From Plasmopara viticola (Eukaryota; Oomycota; Peronosporomycetes; Peronosporales; Peronosporaceae), in assembly GCA_001695595.3 (NCBI GenBank), contig MBPM02000006.1, positions 372,001-436,000 on the forward strand: a DNA stretch of 64,000 bases, in the 5' to 3' direction. The position numbers and the translations under genes are program-made. This document shows positions 23,301 through 37,400 of the stretch, piece after piece (positions within the stretch are counted from its first letter, which is position 1; each line of letters starts with the position of its first letter). The notes under the pieces are model-generated. The model did not search any database, had not been told where the DNA came from, and saw only the letters and a list, made by a program, of their open reading frames with translations.

Positions 23301-25499
23301 AAATTTCAACCGACCACACCTTGTGCATCTATGCTACTTGCGTAATATAATTGTTACCGCTCTTGGTGGTTCTAAGCTACCCACATAATTGAAATCAGCG
23401 ACGTGAACAACCGGTGCTGCCCACATGTGAGCACTTCATTACGTTTCATATGTATTGTTCGCATGTGACGACCTAGCTTTCCGTTCAGAACGGTCGTACG
23501 CATAACAGAGGCATCATCATATTCCTATTGAGCTGAGCAGATAGCTCCTATGGCCTTGCGCCGCCAATTGTTGTGAGGCTCAAAATGCTTAAGCCGCAGC
23601 ATGCTCACAAACTATGCCCAAGAACGAGTCATATGTGTTCATGTCAAGGACAAAAATGACTTTGTATTATCGTACCTTTTATTTTTACACCTTTGTAAAT
23701 TCCGACGCCAGGGTCGTCATACAGCCAGTCAAACCAGAACTGATTGCGCTCTCTTTGCGCATCAGTCGGTCTATATTTAGCGCGCCAAAGGTTACTGACA
23801 CACCGGAATCTACCAAATTGATTTGTTGCTATAGTATCAAACACTTGCGTGTACAAGCAGCAGTCTGCCAGGGTCTAATGTACTGAGCGCTTATGGTGTG
23901 CAATACATCATGAGAGCTTTTTTTTCTCCGATTGAGCCCCGTCCCTTAAACTTTAGAGCGCGGCTTCTACTAGCAGCCTTCGATAGCCCTTGCGTGAGAC
24001 GAATGGCCTTTTTGTCGACCTCTACAGGACATTATCAGATCATTTGCTTATGCAAACTGCAGCCAATAGCGAATATTTTTTTGCTCGGGACTGTGCTCGA
24101 GTCAGCGTACGTACGGACATAGCTAAACAGGGCTCTATAGAGCGAGGAGCTGCCCATCTACTGATTTACGGGAGCCTAAGCCTATTTTTGTTTTCGAAAG
24201 TGATTTTAGTCGCTTCTTTCGTCGCAAGTGTCTGCACTCCAAAAAGTCGATTCCTACTCTTAGGTCGTCCATGGACACATACATCTTGGATTTATCGGAG
24301 AGTAATGCTTCATTAGTAAAGAAATCAGCTCATATATGTAAATGTCGATTTTGCGCTGTCTTCGTTGCAAGCAAAAAAGCAGAAGTGCTGGCGGTGCTCA
24401 AAGCCCACCGGAAGAGAAGATGCTCTTGAATGATCTTTATGTGCTCCCACGACACTCTACTCGGGTTTATGGACTGTGCCCAGCTTTTAGCCTGGCCTTT
24501 CACGATAAGAGAGTGAGAAAGTCACACGCGCCTGACCATACGTGGTCAATGCCACTTCAAAGTCGATTTGGGCTTATTTATTTAAACCAGAAAGCTCTGG
24601 TGTGTCTTTTTTATGGGCGAAACTCTAGATTTCACAAATTTGGACGATTCTTGCCGTGATGTGCTGTCTATTCAAGTAAGCAAATATTTGTTTGTAGAGC
24701 TCGAGCGCCGTGACGCGTCCAGCTGCTTGGTGGCGAGGAAGGATCCGAATGCAGCCGCCCGTAGAAGCCAGCTAGTCAAATGAGCAACATCAACTGCGCA
24801 TCCGGTAGATGCAAGAAAGCGGCTTTGTCCGTTTCGAAGTCGTTGCATAGCTATTTACCCGCATGAGCGAAGGATTGACGAGAAAGTGCCGCCACGTGTG
24901 ACATCGTCCGTAGCGCCTTGCACAGAGGAGGAGTACAAGAAGAAACGCAATCTTCCGGTGAATGACCGTACACATTTTCCGGTTTTAAAAATTGACGTAG
25001 GCGTAAATTGCAATTTAACGACCAAGTATAATGTTGTGTTGTTAGTCCCACCGTGTATTTATACACACTAATTACATAGGAAATCTGATACTAAGGAGAA
25101 ATAAGAGCGACAAAATCTGATAATATATTTTTAGGACGCTGTACATTTTAGGTCTGATAAAGTTACGGCTGAGATTTGTAGTAAGAGCTGACTTCTCATA
25201 AAAGAAGCCTTAAAACAAAACAGGAGAACCTATCGGTATATACCGGTTTGCTTATTGACACACACCACAATGGGTATAGTCGAATTAAATTAAGTACATT
25301 TTGAGAATCCTAAAACGAGGACATTCCAAACTTGAAATCTGGTACCAATAAAAACACCCTTTGTCACCTAAATCTAAAAGTTACATGTAACATGTAAGGA
25401 GGCACGAAAGGTCTCTTTGACCCATCTACGTACGTTTCGTCTCGATCTTTAAGCGTCGAGTCCCTTTTGCATATCTAAAGACGCGATCGGTAGGTGGCC
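17372..25499. other. Gene-poor, AT-rich intergenic desert
   Basis: About 8 kb without a supported gene. Open frames reach 117 codons (18110-18463, plus) but none carries a motif I can defend. The DNA is probably decayed transposon sequence. A run of nine or ten G lies at about 22886. The dynein promoter should lie in the last few hundred bases, but I see no clear initiator. Confidence 0.6.
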
Positions 25500-28400
25500 A
25501 TGTCCAGCCCACGGATGCAATGGGTCAGCCAGCGTATTACGGAAACATTTGCGTCCAAAGTGACTCAAATTGAAGTGAATGACTTTCTCGCGGGTGTCGC
25601 CACCCGAAAACTCTTTGACGACTTGTTTAGTGGCAAAGATACGTGCAAAGTGTTTGTGCACTTTCAACCCATCGTTGCAGGTGAATCCGATAGTGAAGAC
25701 GCGAGCAAAAAGAGTGGAACCCTGGTTGCATCGCTGGGCAATTCCATGCCAATTCAAGCCAAATGCTGTTTTTTTCTACGCACGACCGCAGACGGAAAAT
25801 CAATAGATGTCCAAAAAGCCAGCGACACGTCCATTTGTTTCGGTGAATTAGCGCCCAATATCTTGCGGGATCTTGAGACGACGATCAGTTCTCTGTTTTC
25901 CCCGATGTTGAAAGCAAAGGACGAGTGGGGTAAAGCCGATGGGGACCTAAAGCACGAGTTTATGACGGAATCCGATCGATTTGCCAATGATTTGAAGGAA
26001 GCGTTGAACAGTATGGATTGTGGACTTGAGCTTCGAAAACCGGAACGGAATGGCTTGGTAGAAATAGGGCATCACAGTGGACATGGAGGGATGGGAGTGA
26101 GAGCAAGTGTATTAGTCGCCGAATCACCCAAGCTCGTCGCCCACTATGAAGATGTACTCTTGGAATGGTGCAATGTCATTTCATTGTATCTGGAGACCAA
26201 TACGACGACTGATGGGAAAGGAAATAATGATTCGATCATTGACGATGAGGGTCCAATGGGAGAACTCGAGTATTGGAGACGACGCATGCAGCGCCTTACG
26301 AGCATCACAGAGCAGCTTAAGATGAGTGAATACAAGGAAGTATTTGCCGTGCTTACGAGGTCTACTAAAAGTGCCAATGATGACGTAAAACAGCGGGTCC
26401 AGACACTCCTTCGACGGTGGAAGCAGGTTGACATTGGCATCACTGAAGCCGCGAATGAAGCCAAGGATAACGTGAAATATCTGTTCACGTTAGAAAAGTT
26501 CATCCTTCCACTTTACAATGGCACGCCGAGCTCAATCATTGATACGCTCCCAGCACTTATGAACTCGATCAAGATGATCCACACGATTGCAAGGTATTAC
26601 AACACATCGGAACGCATGACTAACATGTTTGCGAGAATCACAAACCAAATGATCACAAACTGTAAACATTGTGTGACTGGAGGCGACACTTACGAAATCA
26701 TGTGGGAAAAAGATCCCCGAGAGCTCGTGCGGCATCTGGACTCTTGTCTTAAATTAAACGAAGCGTATCAACAGCAATATCGCGTGACGAAAGAAAAGCT
26801 GCAGGCGACCCCCAAGGGGAAACAATTTGAGTTTAACGAACTCAAGTTGTTTGGTAAATTTGATCTCTTTTGTCGACGCATCATGAAACTGATCGATATG
26901 TTTACGACAATCCATCAATTTTCATCGCTTGGTCAACATCGTCTTGAAGGCATGGAAGAGTTGATTGCCAAATTTAATTCGATTGTGCGCGAGTTTCAGT
27001 ACCGGAATCATGACCTTCTTGATTACAAGAACAATCGCTTTGATCGCGACTATGTGGAGTTTAACGTCCGGATCGCTGATCTCGAGAGTTTATTACAGAA
27101 ATTTATCAACGAGTCCTTTGATAACATCACGTGTATTGAACACTCGCTCACGCTGCTGCGTAAATTTCAAACCATCTTGCAGCGCGAGAATTTAAAATCC
27201 GATCTGGATTCAAAATTTAACGTTATTTTCCAGAATTATGGACTCGAACTCGAGCATGTGTTGCAGCAATACGAAAAGTACAAGCAAAATCCACCGTACC
27301 CGCGTAATTTACCCCCCGTAGCCGGCAATATCACGTGGTCGAGGCACTTGTTAAAGCGGATTGAAGAGCCGATGAAGAAATTTGAGGCAAACCAGAACGT
27401 GCTGGCCAGTAAAGACGCCAAGCGGATCATTCGCATGTACAACAAGGTAGCACGAACTTTGGTTGCGTTTGAGTACATTTGGTTCCAAGCGTGGACACAA
27501 TACATTGATACGGCCAAAGCGGGTTTGCAAGCTACGTTAATCATTCGCCATCCAGAAGACAATAAATTGTATGTCAATTTCGATCCGGAAATCTTGCAAC
27601 TCTTACGCGAGGCGAAATGTTTGGACCGCATGGGGATTGAAATCCCCGAGACGGCAAAGATTGTTTTGCTCCAAGAAGACAAGTTTAAAAACTACTATAG
27701 TGAACTGCAGTATGCGCTGGCTGAGTACGATCGGATTGTGAGCAAAGTGATTCCCGTGACGGCAATTTTATTGCGTCCTCATTTTAATGACATGGAATTC
27801 AAATTACGGCCTGGTATGATTACCTTGACGTGGACAAGCATGAACATTGAAGCGTATCGTCTTCATATCCAAGCCGGTTTGCACCATTTGGAAGAATTAG
27901 TGACCAATGTAAACGATATCATTGAAAATCGCATTGAAAAGAACATGCGCATTGTGTCCAAGACCATGCTCGTCGATCTCCCCGTCGATCAATCCTTTTC
28001 CCTCGATGACTTTGTCGCAATGCAAAGCACGAATATCAAACGCGCCGGTGCCTTGTTGCAAGGCAAGAATGTTGAAATCGAGAACGCCGTGGACGATATG
28101 CTAAAATTGATTGTCCACTTTCCTTTGGATGCGCACATTGAAGGCGTTTCGAACGACGAAGTGATGAAGCTCAAGAAACATTACAACCATTTCATGTATC
28201 AAGCTCTCCTTCACTGTACCAAGAATTCGTTGAATACAGTCAAGAAACGCGTGGCGTCGCGAACGACGTCGTCCATTTTTACCATTGAGCGTCCATTCTT
28301 TGAAGTTGATGTTCAGCTAAGTGTTCCCAGTGTTCAGTTGCACCCGTCGTTGGACGACATTCAACTTGCGATCAACAGAGCTGCACAGACTGTCTTGAGC

Positions 28401-31400
28401 TGTTCAAAAGCGCTGTTGGATTGGGGACAGATTGATCTCTCGGCAGGAAGCGTGGATTCGTTTGGAAATGCGGGGAAAGTCACGTTTTTTGATCGGATTA
28501 CCAAGGACATTGAAATCGTGCGGGTCGTGATTTTACTCACGGGGAGCGTCCAAGGTCTCCGGAATAATGTCTCGGATTACTTACATTCGTTTCAAAAGTA
28601 CGAATGGCTCTGGATGGACCACAAAGACGCTTCGTACGACAAATTTCTCCAAACGAATCCGGATTTGCAACAATTTGACAAGAAACTCAAGTCGTTTGTG
28701 ACCATTGACACTGAAATTGCCAGCTTGGTGCCCATGTACAACATTGGCGCCTTGTCGTTGAATACACGGAACATCAAATTGCAACTTAAACACGAAACGT
28801 CCCAGTGGAAGTTGAAATATTCCGATAATTTACATACCCAAGCGAGACGAAAGATGGAGTCGTTGACGGAATATTTCCGGGCAACCATGGGCAAATTGAA
28901 TCGCAAAGTGGTGGATTTAGACTCTTTACGTTTTGTCATGAACCTTTTGAAAGAAGTGCGAGCTCGCGAGAGCGGAATTGCTATGGAAATCAATCCCGTT
29001 TTGGACATGTACGAAATGTTAGAGTGTTATTTGCCCGATGGGTTCATGGAGAAAGACGAGATGGATCAAAAGTCGGTCTTGCGAAGCAATTGGCGCAAAC
29101 TCATTCATCACGCGGAAACGCGGACGGACGAGCTGAGCAAGACCCAAGCAGGCTTCAAACGCGGTCTTCTTCGTGACATTAAGGAGTTTATTGGCGATGT
29201 CAAGCACTTTCGAGAAGATTTTCTTGCGAATGGACCCATGGTCATTGGCATTCCTCCCGTCGAAGCGGTAGAACGACTGAATCGCTACAAGGAAGAGTAC
29301 AAGATCCGTGAACGGAAACACGAGCTTTATTTGTCTGGGGAAGAGCTTTTTGCGCTCCCTAAAACAACCTACCCAGAGCTAGACATGACCAAGAAAGAAT
29401 TGCAGTTGCAAGATAAATTGTTTGGTCTCTACACGGACGTGTTGAGTACAATTGAAGAGTGGAAACAAATCCCATGGCTGTCCGTGGCAGAGCGCGTGCA
29501 GGCCATGACCGAACGCGTCGATGCGTTTGCGCTTCGATGCAAGAAAATGCCAGGAAAACTACGCGAATGGGAAGCCTATACGGATTTAAAAAAGATGATT
29601 GACGACTTTACCGATGTGCTTCCGCTTTTGCAAGAACTGAGCAAGGAAAGTATCAAGCCGCGCCATTGGGACGCTGTCATGGCAATCACCCAGACGCCGT
29701 TGGACGTCGCGGCGCCCGACTTTAAACTCCAGGCGCTTTTGGATGCCAACATTGTGGCGTTTAAAACTGATATTGAAGAAGTGACGGACGGCGCGGACAA
29801 ACAATTGAAGATTGAAATGCAATTGGGCGAACTGTCCATACGGTGGGAGACGGAAGAGTTTCAATTTCAAGATTGGAAGAATCGCAATGTTCCGATTCTA
29901 AAAGCCGTGGTACCGGTCGTGGAAGAGTTGGAAGAGACGCAAATGAATCTCCAGACCATGCTGTCAATGCGTCACGTGATTCCCTTTAAAGACGTTGCTC
30001 AAGTGAAATTAGAACAGCTATCGGACACGTCCGAGACGTTGGAGCGATGGATTAAAGTCCAAATGCTTTGGTGTTCGTTGGAATCAGTCTTTACCGGGGG
30101 GGACATTGCCAAGCAGATGCCCGTGGAAGCCAAGAAATTTCAAAAAGTCGACAAAGATTGGGCCAAGATCATGACGAAATCTCAAGAAGTCAAGAACGTT
30201 GTCGCGTGTTGTGCGAGTGACGTGCTCAAATCGTGTCTCCCGACCATGTACTCGGAGCTCGAAAAGTGTCAAAAGAGTCTCGAAGGGTATTTGGAGCAGA
30301 AACGCAATAAATTTCCACGCTTTTACTTCGTCTCGAATCCAGGCCTGCTGACAATCTTGTCCCAAGGCAGTGACCCGTTGAGTATGAACGAACACTATGA
30401 AAAAGTCTTTGATTCCATTGAACGCGTCTACCATGACAAGAAGGACAAGACGTTGATTCACACCATGGTCTCGGGCGTCGAAGAAGTGCGGTTTTCGCAA
30501 ATTGTCAAAGCCCAAGGCAACATTGAAGAGTGGCTCGCATCGTTATTGCGTGGCATGCAATTGACCATGAAAGACCTTTGTCGCCAAAGTGCCATGGACA
30601 TTGGCGTTGTGGGGAATGATCTCAAGCGCCTGCGTGAGTTTGTTGACCGGTACGTGGCGCAGTTTGCCCTCCTTGGCATTCAAATGATGTGGACGGCCGA
30701 CATCCAGACGGCACTGGAACAATGTCGTGTCAAAAAGACCATTATCAAAGACACGAGCACGAAACAAGCCATGGTCTTGACGGAATTGTCCAATTGGTGT
30801 CTTGGTGACTTGGGGTCCAAAGAGAATCGGATCAAGATTGAGACGCTTGTCACGATTCACGTGCATCAACGGGATGTCATGACGGACCTTGCGACTTTGT
30901 ACAAACAAAAGAAACTCTCGGATCCCAATGACTTTGAATGGCTGAAACAAGCTCGGTTTTACTGGCGAGTGAACCATGCCGACGAGTTTAATGCCGACGG
31001 GGCGTGCGTCATTTCCATCACGGACGTGGATTTCAACTATCAATTCGAATACCTCGGCTCGAAAGAACGCTTGGTGGTCACGCCACTGACCGATCGATGT
31101 TACATTACGTTGGCCCAAGCCTTGGGCATGTACTTTGGGGGTGCCCCTGCTGGTCCGGCGGGCACGGGCAAGACCGAGACGGTCAAGGATTTAGGCCGTA
31201 CCCTTGGCATCTATGTCGTCGTGACGAATTGTACCGATCAACAAAAGTACACGGATTGTGCCAAGATCTTTAAAGGCTTGTGTCAAGGTGGTCTCTGGGG
31301 CTGCTTTGATGAATTCAACCGGATTCAATTGCCCGTCCTGTCCGTCGTCGCGCAACAAGTGCTTGCGATTCAAAATGCCAAGAAAACGGGCACGAAATAC

Positions 31401-34400
31401 TTTCAATTTCCAGGCGATCCACAGAATATTCTACTGACGCAAGTGTGTGGGTATTTCATTACCATGAACCCCGGGTATGCCGGACGACAGGAACTGCCCG
31501 AGAATTTAAAAGCACTGTTTCGCGGCGTGGCAATGATGGTGCCGGATTTTGAGATTATTATGAAAGTCAAACTCTGTTCCGTGGGGTACTCGGAGTACCA
31601 GGATCTGGCAAAGAAGTTCTTTATCCTCTACAACACGTGCAAGGAGCAATTGTCGGCTCAAAAGCACTACGATTGGGGTTTGCGCAATATCCTCGCTGTC
31701 TTACGAAGCGCAGGCAAGATCAAGCGCGATAATCGCAGTGACCTTGAATCCAAGCTGTTGTACCAGACGTTGCGGGATATGAACCTGTCGAAGTTAGTGG
31801 CCCAAGATGTCCCGTTGTTCTTGTCCCTCTTGGCCGACTTGTTTCCGACGGTGCAATTCCCACCGAAAGGCTCGTATCCCGACTTGATGGTTGCTTTGCA
31901 CGCGGAGATTGAGAAACAAGGGATTGTTGACCATGCCGGGTGGATCAATAAAGTCATTCAGCTCTACGAAACGCAACTCGTGCGGCATGGCATCATGCTC
32001 GTGGGTCCCACAGGAGGTGGGAAGACCAAGATCTTTGACGTGCTCATGCAAGCCCTCACAGTCACGACCTCGACCGTTCATAAACAATCAAAACTCAATC
32101 CCAAAGCCATTCGTGCGGCGGAAATGTACGGGGAAGTCGATCCGATCTCGGGGGAATGGACGACGGGCGTCTTTGCGGCCATGTGGGCAAAGTACAACAA
32201 CAAGCTGAATAAATTCATCATGTGGATGACGTGTGATGGCCCCGTCGATGCGATTTGGATTGAAGATTTGAATACCGTGCTCGACGATAACAAGATCTTG
32301 ACGCTTGCGAACGGAGATCGCATGCCCATGACGGACAATGTCAAGCTCATGTTTGAAGTCGAAACGTTAGTGAACGCGAGTCCCGCGACCGTATCCCGGG
32401 CGGGCATTGTCTTTATCAGTGACACGGATCTCGATTGGGCGCCCGTGGTCGAAGCGTGGATTCGCAAACGTCCACTGACGCACCAGTCGATTCTTCGCGG
32501 CTTGTTTTTAAAGTACATGGGTGAAAATACCCCCATGAAACCCGGTCATTGTTTCGATTATCTCGCACGCAATACGACCAGTGTCATGCCCGTCTCGCGC
32601 GTTGGCCAAGCAACGCGCTTGTATAATTTAATGACGGGTTTGTTACTGGGCGAACACGGCGTGACGTTGGCAGACGACGGCGGGCAATTGAGCTGCCAGC
32701 TCGAGAAACTCTTTCTGTACTGTCTGTGCTGGTCTTTGGGGGCACTTTTGGAACACGACGATCGCATGACGTTTGATGCGTGGCTTCGTCAATACGATGA
32801 CAATGCTTTGCTTCCCACGTGCGAGGCTGGACAGACAGTGTATGAATACTTTGTGGATCCCCACAGTTGGGACTGGAAGCTCTGGCGCCCGGCCAAGTGG
32901 ACGTACCCCAAAGGTGCGAAACAGCTCGATTTCTCGAATCTACTGGTCCCGACTATGGATTCCGTCCGCACGTTGTACCTGCTCGCAAACGTGCACAAAC
33001 AGCGCAAACCCGTCTTGATGGTCGGGGGCCCCGGCACGGCCAAAACGTCGTCGGCCTTGATGTTTTTCCACGACTTGAATCCCGAAACGATGATGATCAA
33101 ACGCGTAAATTTCTCAAGTGCTACGACCCCCTTTATGTTTCAAACGGCCATCGAAAGTGAGCTCGATAAACGGGGTGGCAAGAGTTTTGGCCCTCCCGGT
33201 GGCAAGAAAATGACCGTCTTTTTGGATGATTTGAGCATGCCCTTGGTCAATGCGTGGGGTGATCAACCGACGCTTGAGATCGTGCGCATGATCATTGAAT
33301 TAAGTGGCTTTTGTTTCTTGGCCAAAGATCGTCGGGGGGATTTCAAAGTGTGTGAAGACCTGCAATACGTTGGCGCCATGGGGCATCCAGGCGGTGGCCG
33401 CAACGACATTCCCAATCGCTTAAAGCGGCACTTTTACTTGTTTAACTTGATTCTCCCGTCGTTGACGTCGATTGATGACATTTACGGCCAAATGCTCGCT
33501 GGACGCTTTGATGCCGAGACGTTTAGTCGCGAAACGTTGACGATTGTCAATAAATTGACACGCGCAACAATTGATTTGTGGAATGCAATCAAAGCAAAGC
33601 TGCTACCGACCCCTGCAAAATTTCATTATATCTTCAACATGCGGGAACTGAGCCGTGTGTTTCAAGGGATTTTACTCACGCCGCTGGAAACGTTTACGAG
33701 TGGCGGGGGCTATCGTGTCACCCAGGGCAAAGTGGCAAAGATGGAACCGGGCCACGTGCTTTTGCGGACGTGGCAACACGAATGTGCGCGTGTGTTTTGC
33801 GATAAATTGACCAACCATAAAGATAAAGACGTGTTTCGATCGTACATGACGGACTTGATCCGCGCCCAGTTTGGGGAGACGTTGGAAGCGTTTTGTCGAC
33901 AAGAGTATTGTATGGTGCATTTCCTCCGCGATCCAGAAGAGGACGAAGACGGTGGGATGGCCGAGACGGCCGTGAAACGGTATGAACCGGGGGGGACCCT
34001 CACGGACGTACGTGCCCGTGTCCTTGAGTTCCTCGACAAGTACAATAGCGATTATCCACAACGACAGATGCGTCTCGTGCTCTTTGACGATGCGTTGAAT
34101 CATCTCTTGCGTATCTCGCGCTTGCTTGAAATGCCACGCGGTTCCGCGTTACTCGTCGGCGTCGGGGGCTCGGGCAAACAATCGCTGACCCGCTTGGCGG
34201 CGTACATGGCGGGGTCGACGATTTTCCAACTGGTCTTGACCAAAACGTACAATACGAATTCGTTCATGGAAGACCTTCGTACCTTGTACAAAAGTGCCGG
34301 GCACCTTCGAAAATCCACGACGTTTTTATTCACGGACGCCGAGATTAAGAATGAAATCTTTCTCGAATTGATCAACTCGGTCCTCATGACGGGCGAAGTC

Positions 34401-37400
34401 GCGGGCTTGTTTGCCAAGGACGAAATGATGGCCATGACTGCCGATCTTCGTAACGCGTTTGTCAAGGAACGACCGGGGCAAGCCGAGACGCAAGCCAATT
34501 TACGCCAATACTTTACCGATTGTGTGCGTGATAATCTCCACATTGTCTTGTGCATGTCGCCGTTGAATGCGAAATTTGCCGAACGGGCACGTAAATTCCC
34601 TGGATTGATCAGTGGCCCGACGATTGACTGGTTTTTGCCGTGGCCAGAAGACGCGCTGATTGCTGTGTCCAAGGGCTTTATTCACGAGTACCCCATGGAG
34701 TGTGACGCCCGGATCAAAGAGGCGTTGATGACGCATATGGGCATGGTCCACCGGATTGTGACTGAGTTGTGCGAAGAATATTTTCAAAAGATGCGGCGGC
34801 GGGTGTACCAGACGCCAAAGTCGTACTTGAGTTTTATTGAGGCGTACAAGAAAATGTACCATGTCAAGCTCGATGAGATCAAAGTCAAGGAACAGCGGGT
34901 GAATTTAGGTCTCAAGAAACTCATCCAAGGTGCGGAAGACGTGCGCGCCATGGCCATTGTGCTTGCCGACGAACAAGTGAAGCTTGAAAAGGCCACGGGC
35001 GAGACGAATACCATGCTCCAGTCGCTGCAAGTGTCGTCGGCCGAAGCGCACAAGGAAGGGGATCAAGTGGCGCAGATTAAAGCAAAGTGTGAAGAAGACG
35101 CGGCACGGATTTTAGCGGAAAAGGAGCTGTGTGAACGCGATTTGGCCAAAGCGAAACCGTTCGTGGAAGAAGCCGAGACGGCCATTGACTCAATCAAACC
35201 CGCACATATTGGCGAGATTAAGAAACTCGCGAAACCCGCGGACATCATTCGACTCGTCTTTGATGGCGTCTTGATTCTCTTTAAATTACCATTGATCCCC
35301 GTGAAGCACGTGAAGCTCAATGTAGCGAAACAAGAGATTGACTTTGTCGAGACGTCGTTCTCGCCGTACGCCCAGTCGATGATGAGTGACTCGAACTTTT
35401 TGAAAAATGTCCAGAACTTTGGTGCAGTGGGAAAGGATTTGATCAATGAAGAGACAATTGAGCTCTTGACGCCGTACATGGAACTCGAAGGGTTTCAACC
35501 CAGTGTCGCGAAGAATGCGTCCCTTGCCGCAGAAGGCTTGTGTACGTGGGTCCGGGCCATGAAATTTTACCACGAAGCGTCAAAAGTCGTCAAGCCAAAG
35601 CTCGAAGCGCTCACGATCGCGGAAGGTCAGATGGAAGCGGCGAACAAAGCCTTGAATGCCGCCGAACAGCGCTTGTCCAAGTGCAAAGAACGTTTGAATG
35701 AGTTGCAGCACCTGTTTGAGTCCCAAATGGCGGAAAAGAAACGGATTGAAGACGGTGCGAACGCGTTGGCGCGCAAGATGCAACAAGCGTCCGATCTGAT
35801 CAATGGCTTGGCGGGCGAACGCGTGCGTTGGACGGAGGACGCGAACAACTTTGCCGACTTGAAGCGACGGCTGGTCGGTGACTGTGCCGTCGCGTGTGCG
35901 TTCGTGTCGTACTGCGGTCCGTTCAATCAAGACTTTCGAACGTACATGGTGCAACACAAGTTTATTCCCGACTGCGAAGTACGGCACGTCCCCGTGACGG
36001 TCGATCTCGACGTGATTACCTTTTTGGTCGACGTCGGTACCATTGGGGACTGGAACATGCAAGGATTACCAACGGACTCGTTGTCGATTCAGAACGGCAT
36101 TATGGTCACGCGCTCATCGCGGTATCCGTTGCTGGTGGATCCCCAAGGTCAAGCGCTGTCGTGGATTAAGAATAAAGAAGCCGATCGGGTCCCGAGCTAC
36201 GGCACGACGTCCCTGAATCATCCTAAACTCAAAGATCAGCTCGAGTATTGCATGGGTGAAGGCAAGGCGTTGATCGTGGCGGGGGTCGAGGAAGAGATTG
36301 ATCCAATGCTGGATCCGGTCTTGGAGAAACAGATTATCACCAAAGGCAAGAGTTTGTCCATCAACGTCTCGGACAAGAATATGGAGTTTCATGTGGCATT
36401 TTCCATGTATTTCATCACGCGGCTGCCAAATCCGCACTTTGGACCAGAGTTGCAGGCAAAGACGACCGTGATTGACTTTACGGTCACGATCAAAGGACTG
36501 GAGGAACAATTACTCGGTCGCGTCATTGGCAAGGAACAAAAGGCTTTGGAAGAGCAGCTGGCTCAAGTGTTGGAAGACGTCAATGTCAATACAAAGTCGC
36601 TCTTGGCCCTCGACGCGTCTTTGCTGGAACGATTGACGTCGAATACGGGTAACTTGCTGGAGGACGAAGAACTCATTGGCGTATTGGCCAATACGAAAGA
36701 GAAAGCCGCAGAAGTCAAGGACAAACTCCTTGCCGCCGCGGATACCCGCAAATCAATCAATGAGAAGCGTGAACAGTTCCGTCCGGTTGCCACGCGCGGT
36801 TCAGTCTTGTACTTTTCCGTCGTTGAGACGTCGCTGATCAATTGCATGTACCAGACGTCCTTGAATCAATTCCTCTCTTTGTTTATGCAGTCTATGGACG
36901 TGGCGGAGAAAGCGGCGCTGGCATCCAAGCGCGTGGCAAACATTATTGAAACCATGACGTACCTTTCGTATCGCTACATCAATCGCGGACTGTACGAGCG
37001 TGATAAGCTCACGTTTGTCCTCCTCTTGACGCTCAAGATTCTCGTGACGGATGCGTTGTTGACGCGTGAAGAAGTGACGCTCTTGATTCGAGGCGGTGCT
37101 GCGCTTGACATGAATTCCGTGCGTCGGAAACCTTTTTTGTGGCTTTCGAACGAAGCGTGGCTCAATGTCGTTGAGTTGGCGCAGAGCTGTAAGTTCTTCG
37201 TCAACTTACCGCACGAAATGGTGTCGAACGAAGCCATGTGGCGTCGTTGGTACGAAGACAATGAGCCGGAGACGGTCGTGATTCCCGATTACGAAGCACG
37301 CATCTTAGAGAACGACGCCATTGGGCCCTACTACAAGCTACTGCTCGTGCGTGCACTCCGAATGGATCGTACAATCCTAACGACCAAGGAATTTATTCGC

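Noticed and set aside
25494..25499. GTG start six bases before the dynein ATG, and similar non-ATG starts at 14254, 41088 and 45980
   Set aside because: These are bacterial-style starts. The organism is eukaryotic, and an in-frame ATG follows closely in each case.
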